NCBI GenBank assembly: GCA_029465975.1
Contig: CM055728.1
Coordinates: forward strand, 6,408,261-6,472,260
Source: Dallia pectoralis
Taxonomy: Eukaryota > Chordata > Actinopteri > Esociformes > Umbridae
DNA length: 64,000 bases
Reading direction: 5' to 3'
Numbering within the stretch: position 1 is the first letter of the stretch; each line of letters starts with the position of its first letter. Below, piece after piece: positions 1 to 12,361 of the stretch. The position numbers were made by a program, and so were the translations under genes. The notes below the pieces were generated by a model, which saw only the letters and a program-made list of their open reading frames with translations, was not told where the DNA came from and did not search any database.

Positions 1-485
1 CTCCCCCTCTGTCTACTCCACTCTCCCGATCACCTTCTCCCCCTCTGTCTCTCCCCCTCTCCCCCTCTGTCTCTCCCGATCACCCTCTCCCCCTCTGTCT
101 CTCCCACTCTCCCGATCACCCTCTCCCCCTCCGTCTCTCCCCCACTCCCCCTCTGTCTCTCCCACTCTCCCGATCACCCTCTCCCCCTCCGTCTCTCCCC
201 CACTCCCCCTCTGTCTCTCCCACTCTCCCGATCACCCTCTCCCCCTCTGTCTCTCCCCCACTCCCCCTCTGTCTCTCCCACTCTCCCGATCACCCTCTCC
301 CCCTCCGTCTCTCCCCCCCACTCCCCCTCTGTCTCTCCCACTCTCCCGATCACCCTCTCCCCCTCTGTCTCTCCCCCACTCCCCCCTCTGTCTCTCCCAC
401 TCTCCCGATCACCCTCTCCCCCCTCTGTCTCTCCCCCACTCTCCCCTCTGTCTCTCCCACTCTCCCGATCACCCCTTTCCCTCTC
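1..485. repeat. ~59-bp pyrimidine-rich minisatellite at the window edge
   Basis: Units begin CCCGATCACCCTCTCCCCCT and continue with CTGTCTCTCCC blocks; starts recur about every 59 bases from 110 to 464, with shorter variants before. The array probably continues to the left of the window. Long reading frames here are products of the repeat. Confidence 0.9.
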
Positions 486-819
486 TCCCTCACTCACCGT
501 CTCACTCATTGGCAGAGGAAAAGGAATTTTAATTACAGACTGTGTAAACGAAAGGAGGAGAAGACGGCTCATAGAGTACGAGAGATCGAGGAGGAAAGCG
601 AGAGAAGGGCCGAGGGGAGGGGGAGAGGGTGCTTGCGAATAAAAGAGCGAAGACAGAACAGAGGGACCGAGACGAGCAGATGGAACAAAGCGAGCCGGGG
701 AGCGAGATAGCGGTCAGTGACAGACGGAGAGAGGAGAGGATGATAAAAATAAAAGATGGCAGATAGAGACGCAGTGCATCGTGGGAGCCTCTCATAACGC
801 CCTAATGATGACTGCGTCA

Positions 820-2440
820 GAGTCAAGCATCAAACAGCGCGAGTGTGTCAGACAGAATATCGTCCATATCGGCTCCAACCTGGTTCTCACCCCTCCACGG
901 GACTTAAATTGTAGCGAGTTGTTCGAATACAATCGGACGTTATTTCTACAGTAAACCTCTAGGATGCCGACTGCTCAGCACTAAACAGGATGCGATTACA
1001 CCTCAGGTCTGTCTGAACGTTTAAGTGGGCGTCTCACGGTGGCGATTAAACGCATTCCACACGTGAGAGTATGAGATGTTTTCAACAGGCCGGGCCCCAG
1101 GAAGAGGAGCTGTTACTTTGGCAGGAACTAATGGGGATTGGGATAAACAAAAAAACACTGCACTAGTCTACTGCAGGAACAAGAAAAACATTATAGAGAA
1201 TGTCGTCCATTCAACACAGTACAAGTATAAATTAGGAGGAAAAGGGGAGGTACCTTCCAGTTGGCCAGCTCCTGAAACTCGATGAGCTTTATGAAGCCTC
1301 CCATCAGAATACCTGGAAGAGCAGGACAACCAACATATTTATACATATAACTGCTCCCAGTGGCAGTAGTAAAGAACATCCACTGTCATGTAATAATTAA
1401 AGTTGGGCCACACTGTTATTTAATGACGCATTCTGCAATCGCCGGCCCCTGCTTGTAAAACTGCTGCTGTTGAGCTGAAAATAGTGTAATATGTATGGCG
1501 ATTTTTGCCGATTTCATAAAAATCACTTTCGCTTGTTAAACTTGGATTGTCATTGCTAACAGAGGTTTGACAATGGTTCAATTAATAAATTATGCACATA
1601 TAAGCATACATGTTAAATATTCAGCACAAAAATGGAGTATCGATTTTCTCGTGGACGGCATCTTAAACAAGGAATCGAAGCTTCTACTGAGCTATTGGTG
1701 TGTGCAGGGTACACTGTAAAGCAGAGGGCCTATGTTTAAAGGTGTGTTGTCGTGGTAGATTTAATATTTACGCAAATACCCCAAAAAAACGCTGAGAATC
1801 TTTAATCTCCATAGGCACTCCTACATTTCAATTAAAACAACGAGCATAGAGCCAACAGAAACAAATCAGTGTCTCAATACTTCCACACAAAGATACATTT
1901 GCCGAGTTCGTATTAATACTGAATTTATATACATTTCAGGCAGAAAAGGGGCAATGAAATGCCGTACATTTTTAGTTTTAAAAATGCTAATATAAAATGC
2001 TTGTGCTAAATTGCTACTTTATTTTAATTGTATGCAAATTGTGCGCTTCATTTGAACATCTCCAAGTTAGTAGGGTCATTTTTGCATTGTCCTGGAATTT
2101 ATACTATTAGTACTATTAGTATTAATACCTAATGAACAAACATGAATAACTGGGTATACGTGAATCCCTTCATTCAATGGATTGTGGCACCTGCATTAGC
2201 AGAAATGGAGTAAACAAATCAATAACTAAAGGACAGTAAACTACTCAAGTCCACGTGTTAAACATCAACTTTATATCATGTCATTAAATTGTTATGTTAC
2301 ATGTAAAGCCACACGTAGTTAGGCACGTCAACGGTAGTACTATAATATGAAGTAACCAAACGGTTACTTCATATTATACTAGTTAGCCAATTCCATTACT
2401 AAACCCTTCATTTGATGTTTTGCTCTGGATTATCCCAAGC
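820..2440. other. AT-rich intergenic sequence, no feature seen
   Basis: I see no supported exon, no terminal inverted repeats and no clear transposon. Short reading frames at 1076-1285 and 1191-1379 overlap on opposite strands and look like chance. A short inverted repeat around 2335-2385 (AAGTAACC...GGTTACTT) is present. Confidence 0.5.
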
Positions 2441-2444
2441 TGTT

Positions 2445-2810
2445 GGCTCTGCAACGCTAAGGAGTGGCCATGAAGATGAGGTAGAAGAGAGAAAGACAAG
2501 TGTGTGAAAAGGAGTTGGCTCAACAACGCTAAAGGAGTGGCCATGAAGATGAGGTAGAAGAGAGAAAGACAAGTGTGTGAAAAGGAGTTGGCTCAACAAC
2601 GCTAAGGAGTGGCCATGAAGATGAGGTAGAAGAGAAAAAGACAAGAATGTGAAAAGGAGTTGGCTCAACAACGCTAAGGAGTGGCCATTAAGATAAGGTA
2701 GAAGAGAGAAAGACAAGTGTATGTGAAAAGGAGTTGGCTCAACAACGCTAAAGGAGTGGCCATGAAGATGAGGTAGAAGAGAGAAAGACAAGTGTATGTG
2801 AAAAGTATTT
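2445..2810. repeat. ~74-bp minisatellite, five units
   Basis: The unit carries GGAGTTGGCTCAACAACGCT, then GGAGTGGCCATGAAGATGAG and GTAGAAGAGAGAAAGACAAG. Five copies with small indels. Confidence 0.93.
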
Positions 2811-3460
2811 TTTTCTCCATGCATAATAAACTATGTTATCTCTTCTTCACGGCACATCTGTCAGCATTTCATTACAACCGCAGAGAGGAAGCTCAAGTTT
2901 GTCAATGTGCAGCCCATTGAAATAGTGCAGCGGTCACTGGCAACACTATATGTGTGTGGTGTGTGTAATTGAAATGTGTGTGTGTGTTTGACCCTTTTGG
3001 GGAGAATAGCAGGAACTGGAGTAATCTGGGTTGAACCTCCAGCAAAACTTAGATCTGTGAAATAACTGCATGACGTGTAATACCACTTATTCTTCTCTAT
3101 TTAGTTTCCTCTCTATGTGTTATATCTCTGTGTCAGCCAGCGAGGCTTCTTCCATACATAATAGACCGTCATAACGTTGCAAAAATTGTCATGGAAATTT
3201 CAGACACACCCTCTGAGTTAGGTGGCACTTGCTGAAATAACAGTAGTGTTTGTGACAGAAGATAAATCCATGGTGACATTAGCAATGAAGTAAGACAAAA
3301 ACCGTTTAAAGCTGGGTTTTCTGACTTTGCGTAACTGAGGTTTTGCCAAGCAATTTCCCAGAACGCCTTGATGGTTATTTGAGTGGTCAATCACTTTATA
3401 CTAGAATGCAACAATGACTGCTTTTATCTGGCTGTCACCTTGAATTTAGTAGGAAGAAAT

Positions 3461-5547
3461 GGGACACTTTAGATAAGTAAGAAGTAATGGGACACTTTAG
3501 TTAAGTAAGAAGTAATGGGACACTAGTTTATTAAGTAATGGGACACTAGTTAAGTGGGAAGTAATGGGACTAGGGATGTAAACGGTTAATCGACTATCGA
3601 TTAATTGTCGTTAAAATTTACTCGATGAAATTAAATTAATTGTCGGTTAATTGAACATTGCAATCAAAGACCGTTTTCCACAGGACGTAGGCGTAATTGA
3701 ACGTGACACGAGATTCTCGCGGGCGGCGAGAGACCCGACACTAATTTGAGGTGTCAAAAAAGAAACCAAGCATTTTCGATATTTCAATATATTTGCTGAC
3801 CTCCAACGCGTCAGGTTTAAGCTACAAAATGAGCGCCCATGACCGCAATTCAAACGTGACACAACGAGCTTCCATAAGTGAGGAGAAAGCAGACAGTTGA
3901 TAAGAGAGGAAATTCAGTGGTATGGAAGTGGTTCGGATTTCTGAGACCTGATAAACTTCAGGTTTCAGCGTGCTGCTAAATGTGCTGGAGAGTGGAGCCG
4001 ACTAGCAGCGTGTTATGTTAAAGCTGCAGTACCTATTTAGTTAAAAATTAGCAAAATGTATATAATGAGCCAGTACATCATGAATCCAATATCCAAACCG
4101 TGTTTTTGTTTTATCCTGAATCACTATGGTACACCTATAATAAGTGTTTATATTCGGACTATTTTAAACTACTCCGGCTCCGCTGCGGCGTAGCCCAGTA
4201 CCTGCGTGATTCGTCATAGACATAAACGGAGAGAAGAAGTTCCGGCTACAATGTTCTACAAGATGCATGCAGAGCGCCAAAAGTTACGTTTAAAGTTAAA
4301 TATATTAATAAGGTCAGTCTGAGAGTCGTATGTTTATTTGACTTTTCTAGTTTGTATAAAGGTTAAATTCAAATAAAAAGTTTCATTTCTAAAATATGAT
4401 GTAGTTATATAAAAGGAGGTTTCATAGACTTGGCAAATTCATTTTTCAGAAGATTGTAGGTACAGACATCTGTTGTGGGTGTTCTTGGCATTTTTTATTG
4501 TTCATATCGATACCGAAATTAAGAAATATATTGTGATATAAAATTTGGCCATATATCGTCCAGCCCTATGTTAAAGACACTATTGATACCGTGAGAAATT
4601 TACATTCTCCGGAAAAACGCCGCTTATCAGTTAATTGTTAATCGATCGATAAAGTCAATCAACTAATGATTCATAAATTAATCGATAATTTGCATCCTAA
4701 ATGGGACACTAGTTTATCAAGTAATGGGACACTATAGTTTAGTGGGAAGTAATGGGACACTAGTTTATTTAGTAATGGGACACTATAGTTTAGTGGGAAG
4801 TATTGGGACACTAGTTTAGTGGGAAGTAATGAGACACTAGTTTAGTGGGAAGTAACGGACACTATAGTTTAGTAGGAAGTAATGGACACTATAGTTTGGT
4901 GGGAAATGTGGGACACTATAGTTTAGTGGGAAGTAATGGGACACTATAGTTTAGTGGGAAGTAATGGGACACACTATAGTTTAGTGGGAAGTAATAGGAC
5001 ACTATAGTTTAGTGGGAAGTAATGGGACACTATAGTTTAGTGGGAAGTAATGGGACACAATAGTTTAGTGGGAAGTAATGGGACACTATCGTTTAGTAGG
5101 AAGTAATGGGACACTATAGTTTAGTGGGAAGTAATGTGACACTATAGTTTAGTGGGAAGTAATGGGACACTATAGTTTAGTGGGAAGTAATGGGACACCA
5201 TAGTTTCGTGGGAAGTAATGGGACACTATAGTTTAGTGGGAAGTAATGGGACACTATAGTTTAGTAGGAAGTAATGGGACACTATAGTTTAGTGGGAAGT
5301 AATGGGACACTATAGTTTATTGGGAATTAATGGGACACTATAGTTTACTATAGTTTAGTAGGAAGTAATGGGACACTATAGTTTTGTGGGAAGTAATGGG
5401 ACACTATAGTTTATTGGGAAGTAATGGGACACTATAGTTTTAGTGGGAAGTAATGGGACACTATAGTTTAGTGGGAAGTAATGGGACACTATAGTTTAGT
5501 AGGAAGTAGGACACTATAGTTTAGTGGGAAGTAATGGGACACTATAG
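3461..5547. repeat. ~27-bp minisatellite (GGGAAGTAATGGGACACTAT), interrupted by a hAT element and cut by the gap
   Basis: The unit TAGTGGGAAGTAATGGGACA plus CTATAGTT is seen in a short block at 3461-3570 and a long block at 4700-5547, where the assembly gap begins. The 1.1 kb in between is a mobile element whose target duplication is part of the repeat unit, so this was one continuous array before insertion. Confidence 0.92.
3571..4699. mobile_element. Non-autonomous/decayed hAT element with perfect 8-bp target duplication
   Basis: The element begins TAGGGATGTAAACGGTTAAT and ends AATCGATAATTTGCATCCTA, which are inverted repeats of each other at the tips (TAGGATGCAAA / TAGGGATGTAAA). AATGGGAC flanks both ends (3563-3570 and 4700-4707), the 8-bp duplication expected of hAT. 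Inside, around 3860-3990, decayed sequence recalls the BED-finger start of hAT transposases but has stops and frame changes. A second hAT-like end (CGTCCAGCCCTA) at 4549-4568 suggests a nested insertion. Confidence 0.85.
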
Positions 5548-6047
5548 NNNNNNNNNNNNNNNNNNNNNNNNNNNNNNNNNNNNNNNNNNNNNNNNNNNNN
5601 NNNNNNNNNNNNNNNNNNNNNNNNNNNNNNNNNNNNNNNNNNNNNNNNNNNNNNNNNNNNNNNNNNNNNNNNNNNNNNNNNNNNNNNNNNNNNNNNNNNN
5701 NNNNNNNNNNNNNNNNNNNNNNNNNNNNNNNNNNNNNNNNNNNNNNNNNNNNNNNNNNNNNNNNNNNNNNNNNNNNNNNNNNNNNNNNNNNNNNNNNNNN
5801 NNNNNNNNNNNNNNNNNNNNNNNNNNNNNNNNNNNNNNNNNNNNNNNNNNNNNNNNNNNNNNNNNNNNNNNNNNNNNNNNNNNNNNNNNNNNNNNNNNNN
5901 NNNNNNNNNNNNNNNNNNNNNNNNNNNNNNNNNNNNNNNNNNNNNNNNNNNNNNNNNNNNNNNNNNNNNNNNNNNNNNNNNNNNNNNNNNNNNNNNNNNN
6001 NNNNNNNNNNNNNNNNNNNNNNNNNNNNNNNNNNNNNNNNNNNNNNN
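5548..6047. other. Assembly gap, 500 N
   Basis: Exactly 500 N, a conventional placeholder for unknown size. It lies at the edge of a minisatellite, a typical cause of an assembly break. Reading frames drawn across it are meaningless. Confidence 1.
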
Positions 6048-6165
6048 CGTCGATTTCAGGCTCGATTTCTGATCCTCCATCAGATTCCATCTCGTCTACA
6101 TTTTGCAGCATCTGCAATGCAGTCAGCGTGTCAATTGGTTGAGCTCGGTTTGCCATTGCGACCAA
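6048..6165 (-). pseudogene. piggyBac-like transposase N-terminal fragment, cut by the gap
   Basis: Minus-strand codons read M-A-N-R-A-Q-P-I-D-T-L-T-A-L-Q-M-L-Q and then an acidic stretch (DEMESDGGSEIEPEID) up to the gap. A short leader followed by an acidic Asp/Glu/Ser region is typical of the N-terminus of piggyBac-family (PGBD) proteins in fish. The core DDD domain would be in the gap or absent, so this is a fragment and the family call is tentative. Confidence 0.4.
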
Positions 6166-6674
6166 AATAGTAATTTGGACTGTTGTGAGTTGAGATTTTA
6201 TACCATCCCCAGCCTTTCATAATACAGTATTTAGACCGCCCACTATTATTCATCATTAGACAAGTGTTCCAATTCAATCACCCTCATTCTTCATCAGTCC
6301 GTTTAAATCACATGCTTATATGTGTGTATGGGTTTATCGCCCATTTGTGTACAATGGAGGTGTGTATCGCCCATTCAACCATTGACGTCAGGAGTTCATT
6401 GAGGAGTGATCGGTATCTGGGTACCGCAATTAGCGCCTTTTGGATACCAACGCCCAGCGACGTGTGATTTTGGCCTCAGGTAGGCAATTTATTCATAGAA
6501 AAACATGTAAATAGGCTCTGATATAGTTTTCAGTTTGTGATTTTACAATTCTAAAAACGGGACAAGGTAAAATGCACGTATGTAGGAAAAGTCATGCAAA
6601 GTCAAGGGTGTACCTTTTCAACGTTGTATATGTCTTGATTACTAAACGAAACGCCGGCAGGCTCGGGCTTTTGG

Positions 6675-7350
6675 CGCTCCTATGGCTGCATTTATTCACT
6701 TTGACCACAGAAGGAGGACTGGTTCAGACAGGGAGGAGGGAGGAAGGAGATCATTTTAGAGTATATCTTTTTTTGTTTTGCCTGTTTGTTGCACTATTTG
6801 TGTTGTTTAGGGCTGCATTTATTTACTTTGACCACAGAAAGAGGAAAGAGGACTGGATCAGACCGGGAGGAGGAAAGACATAATTTTAGTGTATCTTTTA
6901 TTGTGTTGCCTGTTTGTTTGTTTGCTATTTGTTTTGTTTTAGGCTTCATATAGTCACTTTAACCACAGAATGAGGAAGGAGGACTGGTTCAGAGCGGGAA
7001 GATGGAGGCAGGAGGACATCGTTTTTGAGTAGACCTATCTTTTATTAATTTGCCTGTTTGTTGCACTATTTCTGTGGTTTAGGGCTGCATTTATTTACTT
7101 TGACCACAGAAGGAGGAAGGAGAACTGGTTCAGAGCGGGAGGGGGGAGGGGGGAGGACATCGTTTTTGAGAATCTTTTATTAATTTGCCTGTTTGTTAGG
7201 GCATTTATGTTGTTTCAGGCTGCAATAATTCACTTTGACCACAGAAGGAGGACTTGTTCAGAGCGGGAGGATGGAGGGAGGAGGACATCATTTTAGAGTA
7301 TCTTTTATTGCGTTGCCTGTTTGTACGCCATTTGTGTTGTTTAAACTAGG
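6675..7350. repeat. Array A of a ~135-bp exon-like repeat (five units)
   Basis: Each unit has a T-rich part ending TTTAG or TTTCAG, then GGCTGCATTTATTCACTTTG, ACCACAGAAGGAGG and GACTGGTTCAGAGCGGGAGG, followed by GTTGCCTGTTTGTT. Units start near 6680, 6812, 6944, 7083 and 7216. The array ends in a shared non-repeat segment (7347-7455, with CCTGAGCCATTTGGACCCCA). A second array with the same end lies at 9120-9640. Confidence 0.85.
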
Positions 7351-7455
7351 TGCGCCTGAGCCATTTGGACCCCATTACCGCCAGACACCAGCGCCCGCCG
7401 ACGTCGTTAACACACGAATCATCCCAATTAGCACCAACATTCTCCTCCAGCATCA

Positions 7456-9119
7456 CCATGAATATTTTTACATACGAACAATGTAGTTTTTGTGGATAGC
7501 CAGATAATATAATAGTTGAGTAAAAAAGTGTGTTTGTAATTTATGTATCACGGTTTACATGCGTGGATTCTATGCTGGTTATTTACAAACCATGGCTCAC
7601 ACTTGTACATTATCTGATGTGATTACAAACTTTGGCCGTGATCTCTCCATAGATTACTCACAGGGATGCATCTCCGTTTGAAATATTAGTACATATTGTA
7701 GCGACCCTGGTGCAACACAATATTATATTTGCAGACACTACTATCATGCCGTCACTTTAAATACGTGAAAACTAACTGAACTCACCCTGCTCTCCACCCT
7801 ACAGGGCTATATAACTTCCATCTCTATCAGCACCATTATAAGCTAACTGAACTCCCCGCTCTCTATAGGCCTATATAACCTTGTTGAGTTATGTTGCAGC
7901 TAACGTTGCATTCGGATGAAAAGAATGGAGAATGGAGATTAATTATATTTAGTCTTTCTTGGCATATTTATTACCTAGATGTAGACACATCAGTCTCACG
8001 GTCAGACAGCTGCTGCCAAGTTAACACTGGCTTTATTAACAACGGCAAAACCAACTAGGACAAACATAGTTCAGTAATAACGTGAACACGTCCTATAGCC
8101 TGCACTTCAGCGCCCTCTTGTGGCATGAACACACAACATACAGAACCTTACAGCATTACATCACACAATATACAAAGTTGTACATAATGAAGATATTTTA
8201 ACAAACTTCCATCTCTATCAGCACCAGGGAAACTAACTGAATTCTCCCTGCTCTCCACCCTACAGGCCGATCTACGACACTCGGCATTCTACCGGTGATT
8301 GTGACGTATTCCTATGGAACGCTCTAGTCTGCATTCTGCGTCCCTTTTGGACATTCGTTAATCAACCCAGTTGAAGAGAGGTGACGTTTACAGCGTACAG
8401 GAAAGTATTTTCATATGTATGTATCCGGGTGGTAGGAAGCCACAGTGTTGTTTCTTGTTTGGTCCACTAGGTGGCAGTTGTTAGGTTTGCACAGGGAAGT
8501 TGGAAAAAGATTTGACATGTGGAAATAGAGGGTTGGCGCACGACAGTGGCTTGTAAATCCTCGTGTGGGATTTGGCTGGCTATATTACGGTAAATAATGT
8601 TTAAGTTGTTGAAAGTAAATACTTGTAACCGTAGAAAGCAACGGTGGTCAGGTCTAAATGTTATTTTGATGCAATTGTGACTGAATGAAAACTTAACGTT
8701 GTGAAATGTTTCAAATTGCGCCACGAGGCTGCTATCTTGACTAGTAGTTTTTCACTGGATTTTATTTGAATTGTGGTGTGTATTTGCTCTTGTGTTTTAT
8801 TTTATAATCCAGCCACTACCGTTTTTTGTTAGTATTTAATTATTTTGTATTTCAATAAGTTTCATCAGAATAAATTAGCCCAACATTAGTTTGTGTCCTG
8901 TAGTTGCACGTTACGCCAGGCTACATTTAGATCAATATAATATTTATTGACTAGATTTAAAAGCAAGGCTAATGTTCGAAAACAATTTAATTATTAGACA
9001 GAAAATAAAGCGACATCCAATATTACCAGCGCAATGGTAAGAAAGATGAGAAACATTTTTCACTACCATATAATCCCGAAACACTCCCAAGTCAATCATC
9101 ATCTTAGATTTTCTTTTAT
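7456..9119. other. Intergenic sequence between the two 135-bp arrays, nothing recognised
   Basis: Two partial repeats of CTAACTGAACTC...CTCTCCACCCTACAGG are seen (about 7780-7870 and 8220-8265). No coding exon or RNA gene is supported. Confidence 0.4.
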
Positions 9120-9640
9120 TTTGTTGCCTGTTTGTTTGCTGTTCGTGTTGTTTTAGGTGGCATTTATTCACTTTGACCACAGAAGGAGGAAGGAGGACTG
9201 GTTCAGAGCGGGAGGATGGAGAGAGGAGGTCATCATTTCAGAGGTTTTTTTATTGTGTTGCCTGTTTGTTTGCCATTTGTGTTGTTTTAGGCTGCATTTA
9301 TTCACTGTGACCACAGAAGGAGGAAGGACTACGAGGTCAGGGACAGAGGAGGACATCGTTTTAGAGTATCTTTTCTTGTTTTGCTTGCTTGTTAGCCATT
9401 TGTGTTGTTTTAGGCTGCATTTTTTCACTTTGACCACAGAAGGAGGACTGGTTCAGAGCGGGAGGATGGAGAGAGGAGGTCATAATTTTAGAGTTTATTT
9501 TATTGTGTTGCCTGTTTGTTCGCCATTTGTGTTGTTTAAACTAGGTGCACCTGAGCCATTTGGACCCCATTAGCGCCAGACACCAGCGCCCGCCGGCGTC
9601 ATTAACACACAAATCATCCCAATTAGTAACCTACATTCTC
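9120..9640. repeat. Array B of the same ~135-bp repeat (three to four units) with the same 3' junction
   Basis: Units near 9155, 9290 and 9412 match array A. The last runs into AAACTAGGTGCACCTGAGCC and the same ~100-bp tail as at 7347-7455, including ATCATCCCAATTAG. The two loci are copies of one larger repeat or of a duplicated segment. Confidence 0.85.
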
Positions 9641-10077
9641 CAGCATCACCAGCCATCCACAGATTAACCAGTCATCCATCAACAGTATCAGATAATCTAC
9701 TGTGTTATCATCCTGAATGAAATGAATTATGATGAATTATGAAGTAAAACAATTTACTAAAATAGTATGTTGTTGTTGTCTTATGTGACCTTAAAATACA
9801 AAAATAATAAGATGATTTTAAAATGCACAGACTATGGCATTACAATTGCGACTCCAGAAATCGAATTAATAAATATCCGTCTGTAACTGTAATTCCATAC
9901 AGATAGGGCTAATGAACGTATGTCCTATTTTAGTAAATTCTAAAATGGTTTAGATCAACAAGCGACGTGATTGGCCGCAGGCTATAGACATATTGCCACA
10001 CAGACTCTTGAAATAAAAACATTACAGTTACATTACATAACTCGATCATTTTTATTTGTAAATGTATTACAGTCGAG

Positions 10078-10397
10078 TTACTCCTCACAGTGGTGTTGGG
10101 CTGATAAATAACAATAAATGGGTAGCGTCCTCACAGTGGTGTTGGTTTGATAAATAACAATAAATGGGTAGCGTCCTCACAGTGGTGTTGGGTTGATAAA
10201 TAACAATAAATGGGTAGCGTCCTCACAGTGGTGTTGGGTTGATAAATAACAATAAATGGGTAGCGGCCTCACAGTGGTGTTGGGTTGATAAATAACAATA
10301 AATGGGTAGCGGCCTCACAGTGGTGTTGGGTTGATAAATAACAATAAATGGGTAGCGGCCTCACAGTGGTGTTGGACTGATAAATAACAATAAATGG
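10078..10397. repeat. 46-bp minisatellite, seven units
   Basis: Unit: CCTCACAGTGGTGTTGGGTT followed by GATAAATAACAATAAATGGG and TAGCGT or TAGCGG; spacing is 46 bases. Confidence 0.93.
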
Positions 10398-10797
10398 CTT
10401 CCGGTACATGCCCGTATTGATTTTTTAAATTTTATTTTAACGTATAAAGCTGTACATGGGACTGCACTGTCATACATATGTGATTTAATTACGCCATATA
10501 TGCCCTCTCGATCTCTCCGTTCTGCCCACTTTTCTACTTAAACAGCCTTCTTGCAGACTTAACGATGGGTGAAAGAGCTTTCTCTGTGTCAGCCCCCAGG
10601 TTGTGGAATGTACTTCCCTTAACTGTTGGGAATGCGACCACATTAACGAGTTTTAACTGTTAAAAAGGTGTTTGTGTCTTAATTGGTGTATGCTACTGTA
10701 TTTTAACGGTTTCTTCTTTTTTTGTACTGTACCTGTTGGCGCTTTGGGTACAAGAAAAGCGCAGTATAAATAAAATGTATTATTATTATTAAACTAG
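10398..10797 (+). mobile_element. LINE (CR1/L2/Rex1-type) 3' end fragment
   Basis: The segment carries decayed reverse-transcriptase C-terminal-like sequence (the words GTGTCAGCCCCCAGGTTGTG and TGGAATGTACTTCCC recall the conserved end of fish LINE ORF2), then GGCGCTTTGGGTACAAGAAA, AGCGCAGTATAAATAAAATG and an ATT microsatellite tail, the usual 3' end of these elements. No intact frame. Confidence 0.65.
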
Positions 10798-11000
10798 CCG
10801 GACCATAACCCTATAAAAAATCTATGGGGTATTTTGAAGAGGAAGATGCGATACGCCAGACCCAACAATGCAGAAGAGCTGAAGGCCACTATCAGAGCAA
10901 CCTGGGCTCTCATAACACCTGAGCAGTGTCACAGACTGATCGACTCCATGCCATGCCGCATGGAGTCGCAGCTCAGTTAAGTCACCTTTGGGACCCTTCA
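10798..11000 (+). mobile_element. Tc1/mariner transposase C-terminal fragment
   Basis: The sequence reads as a decayed version of the Tc1 end: proline-rich start, then N-L-W-G-type codons (ATCTATGGGGTATTTTGAAG), KMRYARPNNAEELKAT and CHRLIDSMPCR. The call rests on the family's conserved C-terminus; ends are not defined. Confidence 0.6.
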
Positions 11001-12361
11001 GTGATGCAATTCACATTTCACTAATGGAGCAGACATGCAATATCAACAATATTTTAACTTCAACAACATCAAACCATTTTCTTTAACAGAAGCATGTGTC
11101 AGGTGTCGTGATTAATGTTTTGTATGACATTGCACCAACTCGAAACGTCGTGGTGCAAATTATTATACAGTTGTTGGAAGGGTCAATTGACTGTCTAATT
11201 TTCCCCTCAGCTTTGGGACACTTGGTGGAATTCAATTATTACAGTATTATTATTTTTTTCTTCTAGCCCTCTAGCTAGGTTCATCCCTGCCATCTAGTGG
11301 ACACAATTTATTAGAACAGTTCAGATCCTAAGTAAAACAAAAAGAACACATCATTACATAGAAAGTTGTGTTTAATATTTTAACAGAGTATACGATACAG
11401 AAATTGGGGTTTAACATTTGTCTGGAAAGTCCACAGTACGTAGACAGATAACCCAAACACATTACTGGATGTTGTACATTACCGGTACTGATCAAACAAA
11501 ACACTGAAAGTATAATCAGCTCTAGAGCTTAAACTTTTCAGAATAAGCTGTTCAATTCCTACATACAATGTAAGACTTGCATTTTTAATATTTCTTGATA
11601 GGAATTCCTGTTAATAATTTTTCGAGAAAAACATAACTTATCACAAATTGTTAGTTATTTTAAGTTTTGGTTCAAGTTTAAATGCCTGGTTAAGTTGGGG
11701 GTTTATGCTTTTGGTTAGTCGTCTTACCTGTCAGTAGCTTCCTTACAGAGGGGTCTTTCTGACACAAACCAACCACTAGAGGGCATCAGTGAGTTATTTC
11801 CCATCTCCCCTCCCTTCTCATAACACATATGTAGGCCTCTCCTGTAGCCACTACAGATGTATCACATCTTAGCTAAACCAAAGACTTAGCACATCTGGTT
11901 AAATGAGTCAACTAATCTTTGAGCCTTTGCAATGAATTAGGCAAGACTTTCTAGCGATAGAACCGAACTGTGAAATGTGTGGGTGTTGTATAACCATTAA
12001 AGAAAAACACTTCCTTATAACAGATGTATTCACAAATGTTTGGCCCCTGGTTGCAATTGTGCTGCTGTTGAGCAGAAACAATTGTTCCCAAATATGCTGT
12101 ACTGTCATATGCTAACTTGTACCCCATTCCATCAAAACCAATCAAATTAAATGGTTAACTGAGGTATGAGTGAGTTCAACAGGTCTGTTCTGGATGACAA
12201 GCCCCAAAAGGTTTTTTAGCCAGTAAAACTCATATTCAAGACCGCACTACGGAAGGACACGAGCGATAAAAACGACAGATGCTGGCCTCTTCATGTTTCA
12301 GGCAGTTACCACCTTAAACAAAAAGAGAACGTATCACTTTGTGTCTCGGTCAGTTCTCTAA
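11001..12361. other. Intergenic, 3' of AAR2, nothing recognised
   Basis: Unique-looking AT-rich sequence. The part next to 12362 is the AAR2 3' UTR, but I could not fix a polyadenylation site. Confidence 0.4.

Noticed and set aside
5514..6165. Frames of about 200 codons across the N gap
   Set aside because: They are made of unknown bases.
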